Assembly (NCBI GenBank): GCA_020851915.1
Contig: JADZBT010000072.1
Location: forward strand, 1-5,388
Length of the DNA stretch: 5,388 nucleotides
From: Alphaproteobacteria bacterium
Lineage (GTDB): Bacteria > Pseudomonadota > Alphaproteobacteria > Rickettsiales > RI-342
Direction of reading: 5' to 3'
Position 1 is the first letter of the stretch, and each line of letters opens with the position of its first letter. Below the pieces are notes generated by a model, which made no database searches, was not told the DNA's origin, and saw nothing but the letters and a program-made list of their open reading frames with translations. The position numbers were made by a program, and so were the translations under genes. Of this stretch, positions 1-5,388 are shown piece after piece.

Positions 1-55
1 CCCGCTACGGTTCCACACGCAGTACCACGTGTACCCTACTATATATTGAACGAAA
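1..55. other. Region downstream of fliB, no gene recognised
   Basis: ACACG (15-19) and CGTGT (28-32) can pair across an eight-base loop, with GGT/ACC outside it, but there is no T-run, so I do not call a terminator. No tRNA-like fold or coding signal is apparent in these 55 bases. Confidence 0.3.
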
Positions 56-1225
56 TTACAAATCGATTAGCCCCACCATCCGGCTCTCCCGGAGCCATTC
101 CGCGTCGGTATACAAGGCCAGCGAAAGCTCGGCATTTTCCAGATGGTCAAGAAACCGCGAAAGGCCTTGAATTATCTTGATTACTTCCGCTTCTTCGGGA
201 GCTTCTCCGCCCGCCCCCATATGGCTTATCAGCGCCAGCCGCAGCAGGGCGAAGCGCACCGCAATAATACTCGCACGCTCCAGCGGATTGCCGCCCGCCC
301 CCGCGAAGGGGAACAGCGCCATGGCCAGTTGTGCCTGTATCCAGCGGCGCAATACCGGGGCCATTTTCGCCCGCGCGCCCTGCTCCCATTTTTTTGTCAT
401 CGCGGCGAATGCTTTTAATTCCGGACTGTTGTTCAGAATCAACAGATTTTTCCAATCCATGCGGGCTTCGAGCGCCTGCTCCATCCGCGCGAACACCTCC
501 TGGAAGCGTTTGCCCATCTTCGGGTAACCCGCGCCCACCAGCACCGCCAGCGAATGCAGCAGCCGGTACGGGTCCGCCGGGTGGGGCGAGCCTTTCAACT
601 GCCGGTCGCCTGCGGTACGCATGAAGAACGTTGCCGCCTCCGGCCAGCTTTTCACCGGGATATTTCCTAATGAGCGCGCGGTCGATACTATATGTAGCAT
701 CGCCTGCTCCGGCGTAATGTCCTCGCGCGCGGCCTCGCGCGCGAATGCTTCCATCACCGCCTCGCCCTGCGCTTCCGTCAGCCCGTCGGGCAGGTATCCC
801 TTCACCTCCGCCGGAAGCCGATCCAGCGCCACGGTGTTTCGCGCAAAAGGGTTTGCCTCGCTGAGTGCCAGCCGCGCGATCTCCGGGCAGGAGAGCGTCG
901 CCGCCATATAGGTGCGCGCCCCCAGCCTGCGCGTCACGCGCGGATAGAAATTACAGGCATCGCCCAGAAAAGATTCACCGTATTTACTCTGCACGCCGCA
1001 CAGCCCGTCGGAGAATTTCACACAGAAGCCGGTCGCCTCATCGCGCTTCATAATATGCGCGCCGCCGCTCGTGACGATGGCGCTCATCAGCTCCGGCGCT
1101 TTCTCACGATACAGATCCACATGCGCGGCATCCACCTGCATGCCCCAACCGCGACAGCAGGTATCCTCGCATGCCGCGCCCGTACACTTGAATCTATCCA
1201 GTAATGCGATGCGCTGTGCTTCCAT
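56..1225 (-). CDS. fliB: FliB-family flagellin lysine N-methylase
   Basis: FliB methylates surface lysines of flagellin in Salmonella, and this protein shares its cysteine architecture. The 389-residue product opens with RFKCTGAACEDTCCRGW (11-27), the FliB hallmark with cysteines at 14, 19, 23 and 24. Further conserved-type cysteines stand at 68, 76, 91 and 113, within GFCVKFSDGLCGVQ, DACNFYPR and LSCPEIAR. The cluster is thought to bind a metal or iron-sulfur centre. The C-terminal half is helical, with RRWIQAQLAMALFPF at 293-307 matching the family's aromatic/FP segment. Length matches Salmonella FliB (about 400). I start at the ATG at 1225: AGAGG lies four bases before it and the family normally has about ten residues before the F-x-C. 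An in-frame ATG at 1282 would add 19 residues encoded by a palindromic repeat and is probably spurious. Location after flgK-flgL-fliW supports flagellin as substrate. A general YkgJ-like cysteine-cluster protein is the alternative, less likely given the context. Confidence 0.86.
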   Translation of the reverse strand: MEAQRIALLDRFKCTGAACEDTCCRGWGMQVDAAHVDLYREKAPELMSAIVTSGGAHIMKRDEATGFCVKFSDGLCGVQSKYGESFLGDACNFYPRVTRRLGARTYMAATLSCPEIARLALSEANPFARNTVALDRLPAEVKGYLPDGLTEAQGEAVMEAFAREAAREDITPEQAMLHIVSTARSLGNIPVKSWPEAATFFMRTAGDRQLKGSPHPADPYRLLHSLAVLVGAGYPKMGKRFQEVFARMEQALEARMDWKNLLILNNSPELKAFAAMTKKWEQGARAKMAPVLRRWIQAQLAMALFPFAGAGGNPLERASIIAVRFALLRLALISHMGAGGEAPEEAEVIKIIQGLSRFLDHLENAELSLALYTDAEWLRESRMVGLIDL

Positions 1226-1229
1226 GATG

Positions 1230-1234
1230 CCTCT
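1230..1234 (-). promoter_or_regulatory. Ribosome binding site deciding the fliB ATG start
   Basis: AGAGG on the minus strand stands four bases before the ATG at 1223-1225. It lies outside the palindromic repeat and supports this start over the upstream in-frame ATG at 1280-1282, which is inside the repeat. Confidence 0.6.
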
Positions 1235-1245
1235 GTTGGCAATCA

Positions 1246-1267
1246 CCCTCCCCCGTAGGGGGGAGGG
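1246..1267. repeat. Strong 9-bp hairpin just upstream of the fliB ribosome binding site
   Basis: CCCTCCCCC (1246-1254) pairs perfectly with GGGGGAGGG (1259-1267), leaving a four-base GTAG loop. In the fliB direction the stem ends about 11 bases before AGAGG. No T-run follows on either strand, so it is not a standard intrinsic terminator. It uses the left arm of the larger repeat, so it and the long-range terminal pairing are mutually exclusive folds. A role in stabilising transcript ends or tuning fliB expression is inference. Confidence 0.6.
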
Positions 1268-1369
1268 TCGGGGTGGGGGCATGAGGCCCGCTGGCGTTCC
1301 TTAAAGCCCCCCTTCCGCCTACGCCAAGGCTTCGGCGGACAGGCCTGACCTCCACCCTACTGGGGGAGG
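1247..1369. repeat. Composite GC-rich palindromic intergenic element with terminal inverted repeats
   Basis: This 123-bp stretch fills most of the gap between fliW and fliB. Its ends are inverted copies: CCTCCCCCGTAGGG (1247-1260) pairs over 14 bp with CCCTAC plus GGGGGAGG (1355-1369), with only T1361 bulged. Inside it are further self-complementary parts. 1271-1279 pairs with 1349-1357 (nine pairs, one G-T), and 1315-1319 pairs with 1334-1338 around an imperfect palindrome (GCCAAGGC at 1323-1330). The base composition is much more G/C-run-rich than the flanking genes. I infer a dispersed intergenic repeat of the REP/MITE-like kind. It encodes no convincing protein and has no transposase. Copy number cannot be seen in one window. 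Confidence 0.65.
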
Positions 1370-1373
1370 AATA

Positions 1374-1889
1374 TCAGGAGATCATATGGCGCACTTGGTA
1401 CTTGCCGTTGGCGAATACATACTGAGTCGCGATCTTGCGGCGCGAGTCGATCAGCAGCGGCGCGACGCTGTTCACCGAGAGCTTCACCGCATTCACGCGG
1501 CGATGCACCGATACGATGAGCAATATCGCAAGATCCGACGGGTTGATGCCCAGCGAGTGGCAGGCCTCTTCGATGTCGGCCCGCTCGACGAACTCGTTAT
1601 TGATGTCCACCGGTAATGTGACGAAGCACAGGTCATGGTCGTCCGCGCACTGGAGCAGCTTGAAGCGCTCCATCTTCTCGCTCGGAAACTGCGTGATGCA
1701 GAAGCGCGTTTTCTCCGGCATGCCGACCAGCCCGTTCGGGAACATGACCGCATTGGCCTGATTGATGGTGATCTTGCCGAAGCGGCTGTTGACAACCACG
1801 TCGTCGCCTTCTCCCGCCGTCATTGCTACCTGCGATGCCATAAGCGCCATGTGTGTTGCCTGTCGTTCTAAGGTTGAATCTGCCTGCAC
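1374..1889 (-). CDS. fliW: Flagellar assembly factor FliW, GTG start, N-terminally extended
   Basis: FliW is a small cytoplasmic protein. In Bacillus and Campylobacter it binds flagellin and the RNA-binding regulator CsrA, coupling flagellin synthesis to export. The 171-residue product shows the family pattern: NSRFGKITI (34-42), FPNGLVGMPEKTRF (about 50-63), FKLLQCADDHDLCFV (about 76-90), NPSDLAILLIVSVH and SVNSVAPLLID in the second half, and the C-terminal YQVRHMIS. The conserved domain begins near residue 32, so about 30 residues (methionine- and alanine-rich) precede it, where most FliW proteins start almost directly with the RFG strand. I chose the GTG because AGGGAGG stands five bases before it. 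ATG codons at residues 14, 17 and 23 are alternatives with weaker upstream signals. It lies 71 bp after flgL with no terminator in between and is probably in the same transcript. No csrA or flagellin gene is in the window. Confidence 0.92.
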   Translation of the reverse strand: MQADSTLERQATHMALMASQVAMTAGEGDDVVVNSRFGKITINQANAVMFPNGLVGMPEKTRFCITQFPSEKMERFKLLQCADDHDLCFVTLPVDINNEFVERADIEEACHSLGINPSDLAILLIVSVHRRVNAVKLSVNSVAPLLIDSRRKIATQYVFANGKYQVRHMIS

Positions 1890-1960
1890 TGTTGCCTCCC
1901 TGTCAATAACTACTTACGCTGTTGCTATTACCCTTGCCTTACCCCGCGATAATCCCTGCA
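1890..1960 (-). other. flgL-fliW spacer, no terminator or clear promoter
   Basis: This 71-bp spacer holds the fliW ribosome binding site and little else. A TTGACA at 1903-1908 (minus strand) overlaps the region just before the Shine-Dalgarno sequence, with no -10 partner at a useful distance. There is no strong hairpin. This favours readthrough from flgKL into fliW. Confidence 0.4.
1895..1901 (-). promoter_or_regulatory. Ribosome binding site deciding the fliW GTG start
   Basis: AGGGAGG on the minus strand stands five bases before GTG at 1887-1889. It is the best Shine-Dalgarno match in the flgL-fliW spacer and is the reason for choosing the GTG over the downstream ATG codons. Confidence 0.7.
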
Positions 1961-2875
1961 TTACCGCAAAAAGTCCGCCAGCCTCAGGGAGCTGATCTTG
2001 GCGAAGGCGCTGAAGGACGCCTGCAAGATCGACTGGTCTATCGCCACCTGCGTACTCGCCGCCACCACGTCGGTGCTGATCTCATCGCCCAGCACTCCTT
2101 TCAGATAGGTGACGGAAGCGTCGTGCGCCTGGTTGGTGATCTCGATGATGTTGATGTTATTGTTCACGCGCGACTGGATGGCGTTGATCTCTTCCGCCGC
2201 CGTATCCGCCAGCTGCGACGCCTTGTCCAGAAGGATCTGATCGTCGTTCTCCATCGCGGTGATAAGCGTCTGCATCGACGCGAACAGATCCTGAAACCCC
2301 TCCTCATTGCCGCGCACACTGTAGGTGATCGCCAGACTGTCGGAGATCTGCGTCGTCGAATCCTCGTTATTGCCGTTATAATACCCGTCATCCGCCACGC
2401 CGTCGGTTACCAATGCCGGGATAGGCTCCGGCACGGCCAGCGCGTTGGTCTTGGTTCCGGCGAACAGCGAACGCCCGCCCAGCGTCATGTTGAGCTGGCT
2501 GGCGGCGTCGCCCATCATGCTTTTCACGGTCTGGATGAAGATCGGGTATTCCGTGCCCGTCGCGCTGCGTGCGGTGACCGCCATGCTCTTCAGCTTGATG
2601 GCGATGTCCAGCACCTGACTGATGGATCCGTTCATCGTCTCCAATCGGGTCTTGATGAGATTATTGCTCTCCACATACTTGTCGCTGCGGCGGATGCGGG
2701 TTTCCAGCGCGGTGGTGAATTCGATGCGGTTGCCGAGGCCTACGAACGTATCGGTCTTCCGGCCGCTGCTGATCTGCCCCTGCAACTCCGCGAGGCGATC
2801 CTGCACGGACGCCGTATCGCGCAGAAGATTCTGGTGATTTGCGTAGGTCCCTACCCGGGTCGATCCTATGGTCAT
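1961..2875 (-). CDS. flgL: Flagellar hook-associated protein 3 (FlgL), flagellin-like
   Basis: FlgL forms the second junction layer, on which the flagellin filament is assembled; it is exported through the flagellar type III system. The 304-residue product has the flagellin-like N-terminal coiled helix, STRVGTYANHQNLLRD (5-20) followed by RLAELQGQISSGRK (27-40). It also has a GGRSLFAGTKTNA segment (133-145) and YYNGNNEDSTTQISD (165-179), both typical of FlgL rather than flagellin. The C-terminal helix STDVVAASTQVAIDQSILQA (267-286) leads to the end at LRLADFLR. Its length is normal for the family (about 300-320) and I see no cysteine. The ATG has GAGG seven bases upstream and lies 23 bp after the flgK stop. 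A true flagellin is the main alternative, but the position directly after flgK and the middle-region motifs favour FlgL. Confidence 0.93.
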   Translation of the reverse strand: MTIGSTRVGTYANHQNLLRDTASVQDRLAELQGQISSGRKTDTFVGLGNRIEFTTALETRIRRSDKYVESNNLIKTRLETMNGSISQVLDIAIKLKSMAVTARSATGTEYPIFIQTVKSMMGDAASQLNMTLGGRSLFAGTKTNALAVPEPIPALVTDGVADDGYYNGNNEDSTTQISDSLAITYSVRGNEEGFQDLFASMQTLITAMENDDQILLDKASQLADTAAEEINAIQSRVNNNINIIEITNQAHDASVTYLKGVLGDEISTDVVAASTQVAIDQSILQASFSAFAKISSLRLADFLR

Positions 2876-2898
2876 ATCATTACCTCATTACGCCTGCG

Positions 2899-5286
2899 TC
2901 AGAAGGATTGCAGCAGGGTTTCAAACAGATCCTTGGTCACCGTGATCACGCGCGCGGTCGCGCCGTACGCATTCTGGAAAATGATCGTATTGGCCATTTC
3001 CTCATCGAGATTCACGCCGCTGATAGAATCCACCTTGTCCTGAAACCCGGTGAGCAGTAACTGCTGCTGCGAGAGGTCCTGCTCCGCGAACAGCGCCTGC
3101 GTCGAGATCGACCCCAGCACCGCTGCGGCATAATCCACGATGGTGCGGCTGGTGGAGGGCAGCGTGCCCGCCGCATCGAAACTCACCAGCGTCAGCGCGA
3201 GATCGGCCAGTTGCTTCGCGGTTTCATTGCCGCCCGGCCCCAGCTCATACGACCAGTCCGGCAGCGACAGCGGGTTGGCGGGCTGTTTCACCTGCGTCAT
3301 GTTCCCCGCCGCAATATAGGATGAGTTCGCCAGAATATCGGCGCGTATCTCCAGATAGATAGCCGAATTGGTGGTGCTGTCCGATCCGTCGCGCACGAAG
3401 AAATCATTCAGCTCGAAATAATCCGACAATCCGCGATGCGTTCCCACTTCCGGCGGCGAGAGGTCAAGGCGACCTTCTTCGCTGCTGTCGCCCTCGTCTA
3501 TCGAAAGCACATAGAGATCGTTACGGGTAGAAATTTTCAGATAGCCTTCGTCGGTATCGTTGGTGATGACACCGCCGTCGGCATCCACCAGCGTGGCCGT
3601 GGCAAAGCGATTCGCGTTCGTGGGGAGTTCCTCCACTCCCGCGCCGCCCGTCACGGTCCCGACGTAACGATCGTTCTTGATGTCGGTCAGCGCCGTATTC
3701 ACGGTGAAATCGATGGTGGAGCTCGTCACCGATCCGTCCACATTGGTCACGTCGATGTCGATGGTGATAGTGAAAGGCCCCGCACCCGTAACGTCGAAGG
3801 AATAGGCCGTGCCGGTTCTGCCTGCGTCGCCCGCACTCACGGTACGCGTTCCCGGAAGCGCGCTGGCCAGCACGCCGCCCGCGATGGCGATATTGGTAAT
3901 ATCCACGGTGATGTCGTCGCCCATCAGGTTCTCGAAATCGAAATCGAACGAGAAGGCCGCGCCGACCGGATTATTCTCCGTCATCGACACCAGACGGATA
4001 TCGTTCAGGTCACCGACATGGATTTTTTTCTGCGGCGGCCCGAAATAGGCGTTGAACTCGTCGATGATGTCCTGCGTTTCAAAACGTCCCGTGCCGCCGC
4101 CGATGTCCAGCGTTCCAAGGTCCAGCGTGAACGGACGCACGCCGCCGACCTCCGAGAGATACGGATTGCTGATCGCCGAGCCGTCGGGATTGAACACGCC
4201 GAATGTCATGCTTCCCGTCCAGTCGCTGCTGTCGGCAAGCGACAGGGCGCGGGTTCCGGTCATGGTCGCTACTGCGGGGAAACCATTGCCGTCGTTATGG
4301 ATCGCATTGAACGTATCGCGGAGCGTGGAGGTCATCTCATCCAGCGATTCCAGCATGCTGGGCATGATGATGTCGCGCACTTCTAGAAGACCGCGCAGAC
4401 GGCCACTCTCAAGATCGGTATCCAGACTACCCTCGACGCCGACGCCTACCAGTGTGTTGGCCGAGCCGGTCGCTTCGCCTTCCGCGTTCACCGGCACGAT
4501 CTGGATGGAACGGAACGACGCGTCATTGATGATGGAAGTGACGCTGGCTGCCCCGGTATAGAGTAATTTATAATGATTCACCGGATCGAGCAGACTGAAC
4601 CCGCGCGAAGTGGAGATATTCACCTCGCCATTCTCGCGCTCGCTGGTGACGATCTCGATCTGCTCCGACAGGTTCTTCAACGCCTGATCGCGCTCGTCCA
4701 GCAGGCCCACCCGGTCATTGCCCACCGCCGCCGCATTGGTGATGGCGATATTCAGCGTATGCAGATGATCCAGCTCATAATTGACCACATCGATGCTGCG
4801 GGTGATCTCCTGATCCACCTCAAGGCGGAGGTCCTCGAACCCCTGCGCCAGCGCGTTGATCTGCTCCACCAGTATCGTGGCGTTGCCCAGCGTGGTTTCG
4901 CGCAGCGACGGCTGGTCGGGATTATCGGCAAGATCGCGTAGTGCGTTAAAGAAATTGTCGATGTAGGTAGAAAGATCCGCGTTCTCGCCCGGACGCCCGA
5001 GCAACAGCTGTACGCGATCCATATAATCCTTCACCGCCTGCGTGCGGCCGACGTCCGAATTCTTTGTTTGCAGGCTGCTCACCAGATATTTATCGACCTT
5101 ACGCAGCACCTCGGTGATGTCCACGCCGGCGCCCGAGCCCTCGACATACATCGCCTGCTGCCCTACCACCTGGCGCGAGTAGCCCTCGGTATTCGCGTTG
5201 GCGATATTCTGCGACAATATGGCCATCGACGCCTGATTGACCCGGAGGCTCGTTATAGCATTGTTCAATGCGAGCGTAAGACTCAT
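2899..5286 (-). CDS. flgK: Flagellar hook-associated protein 1 (FlgK), with a long central insertion
   Basis: FlgK is exported through the flagellar type III apparatus and forms the first junction ring between hook and filament. The 795-residue product has the family signatures at both ends. Near the N-terminus is the rod/hook motif NIANANTEGYSRQ (residues 27-39). It is followed by LLDERDQALKNLSEQI (about 195-210) and GRLRGLLEVRD (295-305), both typical of FlgK. The C-terminus carries SGVNLDEEMAN (756-766) and a terminal amphipathic helix ending at LLQSF. A block GLSDYFELNDFFV (619-631) matches the usual C-terminal part of the core. Residues about 338-615 are a beta-rich, Thr/Asp/Gly-rich insertion that makes the protein much longer than the roughly 550 residues of enterobacterial FlgK. 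I see no cysteine. The ATG is supported by AGGGG six bases upstream (5293-5297). flgL begins 23 bp after the stop, implying cotranscription. Confidence 0.95.
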   Translation of the reverse strand: MSLTLALNNAITSLRVNQASMAILSQNIANANTEGYSRQVVGQQAMYVEGSGAGVDITEVLRKVDKYLVSSLQTKNSDVGRTQAVKDYMDRVQLLLGRPGENADLSTYIDNFFNALRDLADNPDQPSLRETTLGNATILVEQINALAQGFEDLRLEVDQEITRSIDVVNYELDHLHTLNIAITNAAAVGNDRVGLLDERDQALKNLSEQIEIVTSERENGEVNISTSRGFSLLDPVNHYKLLYTGAASVTSIINDASFRSIQIVPVNAEGEATGSANTLVGVGVEGSLDTDLESGRLRGLLEVRDIIMPSMLESLDEMTSTLRDTFNAIHNDGNGFPAVATMTGTRALSLADSSDWTGSMTFGVFNPDGSAISNPYLSEVGGVRPFTLDLGTLDIGGGTGRFETQDIIDEFNAYFGPPQKKIHVGDLNDIRLVSMTENNPVGAAFSFDFDFENLMGDDITVDITNIAIAGGVLASALPGTRTVSAGDAGRTGTAYSFDVTGAGPFTITIDIDVTNVDGSVTSSTIDFTVNTALTDIKNDRYVGTVTGGAGVEELPTNANRFATATLVDADGGVITNDTDEGYLKISTRNDLYVLSIDEGDSSEEGRLDLSPPEVGTHRGLSDYFELNDFFVRDGSDSTTNSAIYLEIRADILANSSYIAAGNMTQVKQPANPLSLPDWSYELGPGGNETAKQLADLALTLVSFDAAGTLPSTSRTIVDYAAAVLGSISTQALFAEQDLSQQQLLLTGFQDKVDSISGVNLDEEMANTIIFQNAYGATARVITVTKDLFETLLQSF

Positions 5287-5292
5287 CGTGAT

Positions 5293-5297
5293 CCCCT
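5293..5297 (-). promoter_or_regulatory. Ribosome binding site of flgK
   Basis: AGGGG on the minus strand lies six bases before the flgK ATG (5284-5286). The start is also fixed by the conserved N-terminal FlgK motif following it. Confidence 0.65.
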
Positions 5298-5310
5298 ACC
5301 CAAAATCCCC

Positions 5311-5332
5311 TGCGCCACTATTCCCCGGCGCA
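5311..5332. repeat. Short GC-rich inverted repeat in the flgK leader
   Basis: TGCGCC (5311-5316) pairs with GGCGCA (5327-5332) across a ten-base loop, between the palindrome at 5351-5369 and the flgK Shine-Dalgarno sequence. The stem is short and may be chance in GC-rich DNA. I see no convincing sigma-28, sigma-54 or sigma-70 promoter in 5287-5388. Confidence 0.25.
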
Positions 5333-5350
5333 ATACTCAAACCATAGCGC

Positions 5351-5369
5351 GAATCAGATGACCTGATTC
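5351..5369. repeat. Perfect 7-bp inverted repeat upstream of flgK
   Basis: GAATCAG (5351-5357) and CTGATTC (5363-5369) are perfect inverted copies around the five-base spacer ATGAC, about 65 bp before the flgK start. No T-run follows in the flgK direction, so an intrinsic terminator is doubtful. It could be a protein-binding palindrome, a weak transcript hairpin, or the end of an upstream gene: a minus-strand frame reading ESSLRVNQVI stops at 5354-5356, inside the palindrome. I cannot decide between these. Confidence 0.4.
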
Positions 5370-5388
5370 ACCCGAAGCGACGACTCTC

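Noticed and set aside
1..41. tRNA or terminator after fliB
   Set aside because: Only a weak interrupted stem can be drawn; no cloverleaf or T-run is present.
1246..1267. Rho-independent terminator after fliW
   Set aside because: The stem is strong but no T-run follows on either strand.
1247..1369. CRISPR array or insertion sequence
   Set aside because: There is no regularly spaced direct repeat and no transposase; the element is a single palindromic unit.
1903..1908. TTGACA on the minus strand as a -35 box for fliW
   Set aside because: A -10 box at normal spacing would lie inside fliW, and none is seen; any start there would remove the ribosome binding site.
1922..3043. Plus-strand open frame of 373 codons over flgL
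   Set aside because: It is fully antisense to flgL and the end of flgK, rich in Arg/His/Leu as expected from the complement of GC-rich codons, and shows no family motif.
3436..4386. Plus-strand open frame of 316 codons inside flgK
   Set aside because: Antisense to the flgK insertion, with His/Arg/Val-rich composition and no recognisable domain; treated as a shadow.
4573..4941. Plus-strand open frame of 122 codons inside flgK
   Set aside because: Antisense to the conserved N-terminal part of flgK, whose motifs show the minus strand is the coding one.
5300..5318. TGGCGC as the -24 element of a sigma-54 promoter before flgK
   Set aside because: The required GC of the -12 element is missing at the correct distance.

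Overview
The window is a block of late flagellar genes, all read from the minus strand. In transcription order it holds flgK (hook-associated protein 1), flgL (hook-associated protein 3), fliW (flagellin-binding assembly factor) and a fliB-family flagellin lysine N-methylase. Codon use is GC-rich throughout, so long antisense reading frames lie over every gene; I treat them as shadows. The organism is a motile, flagellated bacterium. The GC-rich coding style and the flgK-flgL pairing would suit a proteobacterium, perhaps an alphaproteobacterium, but no gene here fixes the lineage and this is a low-confidence inference.

Layout from high to low coordinate: 5287-5388 is the leader of flgK, with a perfect 7-bp palindrome, a second short inverted repeat and a clear Shine-Dalgarno sequence. 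flgK (2899-5286) is followed 23 bp later by flgL (1961-2875), so the two are almost certainly cotranscribed. A 71-bp spacer leads to fliW (1374-1889), which appears to start at a GTG behind a strong AGGGAGG. A 148-bp spacer then holds a GC-rich composite palindromic element (1247-1369) with 14-bp terminal inverted repeats. fliB (56-1225) follows, with its ribosome binding site just outside the repeat. Positions 1-55 lie beyond fliB and contain no recognisable gene.

The genes form one functional set. FlgK and FlgL make the junction between hook and filament. FliW is known in other bacteria to bind cytoplasmic flagellin and to antagonise the translational regulator CsrA. FliB methylates lysines on flagellin. 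Neither flagellin nor csrA is in the window, so both partners must be encoded elsewhere.

I do not see an undescribed system. The points most worth a second look are the palindromic element between fliW and fliB, the large lysine-poor central insertion in FlgK, the N-terminal extension of FliW, and the linkage of a flagellin methylase to this operon.
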